DNA from: Lewinellaceae bacterium
GTDB lineage: Bacteria; Bacteroidota; Bacteroidia; Chitinophagales; Saprospiraceae
Length of the DNA stretch: 64,000 nt
Direction of reading: 5' to 3'
Assembly: GCA_020636325.1 (NCBI GenBank)
Contig: JACJYC010000020.1
Coordinates: 1 to 64,000, forward strand
The notes below the pieces were generated by a model. The model was not told where the DNA came from. It searched no databases and saw only the letters and a program-made list of their open reading frames with translations. Below are positions 61,028 to 64,000 of the stretch, piece by piece (the stretch's first letter is position 1; every line of letters starts with the position of its first letter). The position numbers and the translations under genes were made by a program.

Positions 61028-62203
61028 ATGGCCCAACAATCGCTGTACGATCAACGCGGCGTCTCCGCTTCCAAGAGCGAAGTGCACGACGCAATCCAGC
61101 ACCTCGATAAAGGGATATTCCCAAACGCTTTCTGCAAAGTGCTGCCCGATATCGCCGGCGCCGACCCCGGTTTTTGCAATATCATGCACGCCGACACGGC
61201 CGGGACCAAGACCAGCCTCGCCTACCTTTACTGGCGGGAAACGGGGGACCTTTCCGTTTGGAAAGGCATCGCCCAGGACGCGATCGTGATGAATCTGGAC
61301 GATATGGCCTGCGTCGGTTGTTGCGACAATATCATCCTTTCTTCCACCATAGGCCGCAACAAGCACCTGATCAGCGGCGAGGTCATCAGCGCGCTCATTC
61401 AAGCTACCACGGACATCATTGACAACCTGGGCAAATACGGGATCGGCATCCACCTGGCCGGCGGGGAAACGGCAGATGTGGGCGATATCGTTCGCACGGT
61501 CGACGTCGGTTATACGGCCTTTGCCCGAATGAAACGGTCGGAAATCATCGAATGCCGCATCCGCCCCGGCGATGTGATCGTCGGACTGGCCAGTTTCGGT
61601 CAGGCAACCTACGAAGCGGAATACAACGGCGGCATGGGCAGCAACGGACTGACCTCCGCCCGGCACGATATTTTCCAAAAGGTCTATGCCGGCAAATACC
61701 CGGAAAGTTTCGACCCCAATACGTCGGCCGATGTTGTGTATACCGGCTCCAGGCGGCTGACCGACCCGGTGGATGTGGCGGGAAAGCAGATCACGGCGGG
61801 CAAACTGGCGCTCTCCCCTACCCGATCCTACCTGCCCATCCTGAAACCGTTGATTGCCGAACACCGGGAAAAGCTCCACGGCCTGATCCATTGCACGGGC
61901 GGCGGTCAGAGTAAGGTGGTCAAGTTCCTGCACGGCGCCCGAGCGGTAAAGAATAACCTTTTTGATCCGCCGCCGCTCTTCAGCATGATCCGGGAGGAAT
62001 CCGGGGCCGAATGGAAAGAGATGTACCAGGTTTTCAATATGGGCCACCGGATGGAGGTCTACCTGGCCGAAAAAGACGCCCACCTGGTATTGGACATGGC
62101 CGGAAAAATGGGCGTTGAAGCCCGGATCGTTGGTCATGTGGAGGCGGCGGAGCAGGCTTCGGTGGTGGTTTCGGGGCCGTTCGGGGAATTCTCGTTTTTT
62201 TGA
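61028..62203 (+). CDS. purM: Phosphoribosylformylglycinamidine cyclo-ligase (AIR synthetase)
   Basis: Catalyses the ATP-dependent closing of the imidazole ring in purine synthesis. The 391-residue protein has the PurM fold: substrate and ATP motifs GIAQDAIVMNLDDMACVG (about 82-99), IHLAGGETADVGDIV and GLIHCTGGGQSKVVKF. It is somewhat longer than E. coli PurM, as in many Bacteroidota. Start set at the ATG at 61028 (MAQQSLYDQRG); the earlier in-frame ATG at 61010 overlaps the promoter. Followed by GGGCACTTAGGGCAC repeats. Confidence 0.95.
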   Translation: MAQQSLYDQRGVSASKSEVHDAIQHLDKGIFPNAFCKVLPDIAGADPGFCNIMHADTAGTKTSLAYLYWRETGDLSVWKGIAQDAIVMNLDDMACVGCCDNIILSSTIGRNKHLISGEVISALIQATTDIIDNLGKYGIGIHLAGGETADVGDIVRTVDVGYTAFARMKRSEIIECRIRPGDVIVGLASFGQATYEAEYNGGMGSNGLTSARHDIFQKVYAGKYPESFDPNTSADVVYTGSRRLTDPVDVAGKQITAGKLALSPTRSYLPILKPLIAEHREKLHGLIHCTGGGQSKVVKFLHGARAVKNNLFDPPPLFSMIREESGAEWKEMYQVFNMGHRMEVYLAEKDAHLVLDMAGKMGVEARIVGHVEAAEQASVVVSGPFGEFSFF

Positions 62204-62206
62204 TTA

Positions 62207-62325
62207 GAGGGAGCACTAAGGGCACTTAGGGCACTCAGTTTTGGGGGGGAAGAGAGGGACCACTAAGGGCACAAGATGAATTAAAGATGCCCGCCCTTAG
62301 TGAGCTGAGTGCCCTCAGTGGTTAA
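62207..62325. repeat. GGGCACTTAGGGCACT repeats
   Basis: Imperfect units of GGGCACTAAG / GGGCACTCAG on both strands (CACTAAGGGCAC, GCCCTTAGTG, GTGCCCTCAGTGG) between purM and nth. They could fold into hairpins. No gene. Confidence 0.75.
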
Positions 62326-62335
62326 AAAAATAAAA

Positions 62336-62971
62336 ATGTCCAAAAAAGAAAAAGCAAAAGCCATCGCCGCCATTCTGGACGAGCTTTTCCCGGAAACACC
62401 CATCCCGCTGGAGCACCAGGATCCCTACACCTTGCTGGTGGCCGTGGTACTGTCCGCCCAATGCACCGATGAACGCGTCAACCAGGTGACCCCTGCCCTT
62501 TTTGCCCTGGCGGATAATCCCAGGGACATGGCCAAACTCGATGTAGAGGAGATCCGCGAAATCATCCGGCCGTGCGGTCTGTCACCGAGCAAATCCAAGG
62601 CCATCAGCGGATTGTCGCAAATTCTTGTCGAACAATACAACAGCCGGGTACCCGCAACCTTCGAAGACCTGGAAAAACTGCCCGGCGTGGGGCATAAAAC
62701 CGCCTCCGTGGTCATGTCCCAGGCGTTCGGATACCCTGCATTCCCGGTGGATACGCACATTCACCGGCTCGCCTGGCGTTGGGGGCTGAGTTCGGGAAAA
62801 AATGTGGAACAGACCGAAAAGGACCTCAAGGCGCTCTTCCCGGAAGATACCTGGAATAAACTCCACCTGCAGATCATTTACTTCGGCCGGAAGTATTGCC
62901 CCGCCCGGGGCCATGACCCGAAGGCGTGTCCGATCTGTTCGAAATATGGAATTAAGGAATTGTTTGATTGA
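62336..62971 (+). CDS. nth: Endonuclease III-like DNA glycosylase/AP lyase (Nth), incomplete Fe-S ligand set
   Basis: Base-excision repair enzyme for oxidised pyrimidines, 211 residues from the ATG at 62336 (MSKKEKAKAI). The HhH-GPD core has LPGVGHKTAS with the catalytic Lys121 and FPVDTHIHRLAWRWG with Asp139. In the Fe-S loop only three cysteines are seen (C188-x9-C198-x2-C201), where E. coli Nth has C-x6-C-x2-C-x5-C; the fourth is missing and the C-terminus is short (SKYGIKELFD). It may hold an altered cluster or none. A longer start at 62309 runs into repeat sequence. Confidence 0.93.
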   Translation: MSKKEKAKAIAAILDELFPETPIPLEHQDPYTLLVAVVLSAQCTDERVNQVTPALFALADNPRDMAKLDVEEIREIIRPCGLSPSKSKAISGLSQILVEQYNSRVPATFEDLEKLPGVGHKTASVVMSQAFGYPAFPVDTHIHRLAWRWGLSSGKNVEQTEKDLKALFPEDTWNKLHLQIIYFGRKYCPARGHDPKACPICSKYGIKELFD

Positions 62972-62975
62972 ATCG

Positions 62976-63125
62976 CCACGCCGCGGCGTGGTCGATTGGT
63001 TCGATTGGTTCCACCGCCCGCCGTAGCTTCAGCGAAGGAGGGGATTGGTTCGATTGGTTCCACCGCCCGCCGTAGCTTCAGCGAAGGAGGGGATTGGTTC
63101 GATTGGGGCGTCCGTGGGTTGGTTA
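62976..63125. repeat. GATTGGTTC repeats with REP-like palindromes
   Basis: CCACGCCGCGGCGTGG followed by GATTGGTTC units and two identical blocks containing CCGCCCGCCGTAGCTTCAGC and GAAGGAGGGG. It begins a few bases after the nth stop. Same motifs as in 12360-12540 and 33417-33470. Confidence 0.88.
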
Positions 63126-63167
63126 CCCTAATCGCAACATTCGGCTAAATCGGTTCAATTCCTTCAA

Positions 63168-64000
63168 TTAAAAAGGATAGCCCAGTCCAAAATTAAAGGC
63201 CACTTTCCGGAACCCGAAACCGGAGAGATCCTCCCAGTAATCCCACTCGCGGGTTTTGCCTTCAAAATAGTTGCGCGGGAAGGAGTTGCGCAATTTTACC
63301 GCCATATCGAGCCGGAAGATGAAATAGGAAAAGTCGAACCGGAAGCCGAAGCCGCCGCCGACGGCGATCTGTTTGTAGAACGGATCGTTGAAGGTGAGCT
63401 GGCCGGTCGGGCTGTTCTCAATTTTGCGGCCTTTGAGCAGGAACTGGCTGCCGGCGCGCTCGGGGTCCGGCCGGAGGGTCCAGATGTTGCCGGCGTCCAG
63501 GAAAAGGGCCCCTTTAAGCCGCCACAGGATCTCAAACCGGTATTCGAGGTTCATTTCGAATTTGAGGTCGCCGGTCTGGTACAGGCGCAGGTTATTGTCC
63601 GGATTGAGGGCAAGCACATCCTGGTATCCGCCGGGGCCGAGGCCGCGGGGCGCCCAGGCGCGGATGCTGTTGGGGCCGCCGACGTAGAACTGCTTGACGT
63701 AGGGTACGTCGGAGGTAAACCCGAAGGGCCGGGCGATCCCGAGGTTAACCCGGAAGGCAACGCTGTTTTTCTGGGTCAGCTGCCGGTAATACCGGAAATC
63801 GCCTTCCAGTTTGAGGTATTGCGAGAAGTTGATCGTATCGGCGATGCGCCAGGTTTCCGGCTTGAGCGAAAACTCGTTGTAGACGGCGTTGGCCGCCCAG
63901 ATTTCGGCGCCGGCCATTTCGGCGGAAAAGCTGAAATAGTTGGATTCGCCGAACCGGTTCTGGCGGCCGCTGTGGATATAGCTGAAATCGCGGAACAGCA
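63168..64000 (-). CDS. BamA/TamA-family outer-membrane protein (3' part; 5' end beyond window)
   Basis: The C-terminal beta-barrel of an Omp85/surface antigen D15 protein; its frame runs off the right edge. Visible are GGPNSIRAWAPRGLG, with the RxxxxRGxG-like signature, repeated strand pairs (DLKFEMNLEYRFEI, LTFNDPFYKQIAVGGGFGFRFDF, FRLDMAVKLR) and the C-terminal FNFGLGYPF aromatic terminus. Reading continues upstream to 64000 without a start. It resembles TamA/TamL-type proteins of Bacteroidota, but BamA or another Omp85 member cannot be excluded from the partial sequence. Confidence 0.87.
   Translation of the reverse strand, partial: LFRDFSYIHSGRQNRFGESNYFSFSAEMAGAEIWAANAVYNEFSLKPETWRIADTINFSQYLKLEGDFRYYRQLTQKNSVAFRVNLGIARPFGFTSDVPYVKQFYVGGPNSIRAWAPRGLGPGGYQDVLALNPDNNLRLYQTGDLKFEMNLEYRFEILWRLKGALFLDAGNIWTLRPDPERAGSQFLLKGRKIENSPTGQLTFNDPFYKQIAVGGGFGFRFDFSYFIFRLDMAVKLRNSFPRNYFEGKTREWDYWEDLSGFGFRKVAFNFGLGYPF

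Overview
The window looks like chromosomal DNA from a Bacteroidota bacterium of the Saprospiria/Chitinophagia type. Seen directly: the dcw gene order with an FtsL-like gene and a PASTA-tailed FtsI, repeated TAnnTTTG promoter -7 elements, two probable type IX secretion (T9SS) C-terminal domains, a GSCFA-domain protein, and LytS/LytTR-type two-component genes. No rRNA, tRNA, transposase, CRISPR array or prophage was found. The genus is not determinable from the sequence alone.

Layout. 1-4 kb: an RluA-family pseudouridine synthase, a Cys/Met-metabolism PLP enzyme and an O-antigen-ligase-like membrane protein, then a triple 96-bp repeat. 4.6-20.5 kb (minus strand): a complete division and cell-wall (dcw) operon, mraZ-rsmH-ftsL-ftsI-murE-mraY-murD-ftsW-murG-murC-ftsQ-ftsA-ftsZ, with MraZ-type boxes at its promoter and a strong hairpin terminator after ftsZ. 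21-24.2 kb: a PfkB sugar kinase, then about 2.2 kb of non-coding, hairpin-rich repeats in various states of decay. 24.2-32 kb (minus): a 2-oxoacid:ferredoxin oxidoreductase (beta, gamma-alpha) with a GltD/NfnL-like flavoprotein, a serine/threonine dehydratase-like enzyme, a glycosylasparaginase and a barrel protein. 32-36 kb: rpsT, a DUF3137-like protein, a lipoprotein, a PhyH dioxygenase and an AlkZ-like glycosylase. 36.8-44.7 kb (minus): a lipoprotein with cytochrome c and sugar dehydrogenase domains overlapping a five-heme T9SS cytochrome gene, a serine beta-lactamase-like hydrolase, an S9 peptidase and a barrel protein. 44.8-47.7 kb: a probable M91-type metallopeptidase effector with a DNRPE N-terminus, gene remnants, a CPBP protease and a TPR protein. 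47.8-52.3 kb: a T9SS lipase-like protein, GSCFA protein, candidate small RNA and M28-PDZ peptidase. 52.3-53.6 kb: candidate small-RNA cassettes and repeats. 53.6-64 kb: fructosamine kinase, LytTR regulator and LytS-like kinase, folE, fabD, yqgE, an M23 peptidase with an HxC zinc site, purM, nth and the 3' part of a BamA/TamA-like gene.

Most genes are housekeeping. Three things stand out. Nearly every longer intergenic gap, including gaps inside the dcw operon, holds short tandem repeats of 6-14 bp, often with short palindromes. A roughly 110-bp structured element recurs at two convergent gene junctions with compensatory stem changes. The accessory genes include a lone effector-like metallopeptidase and a surface-targeted cytochrome module.
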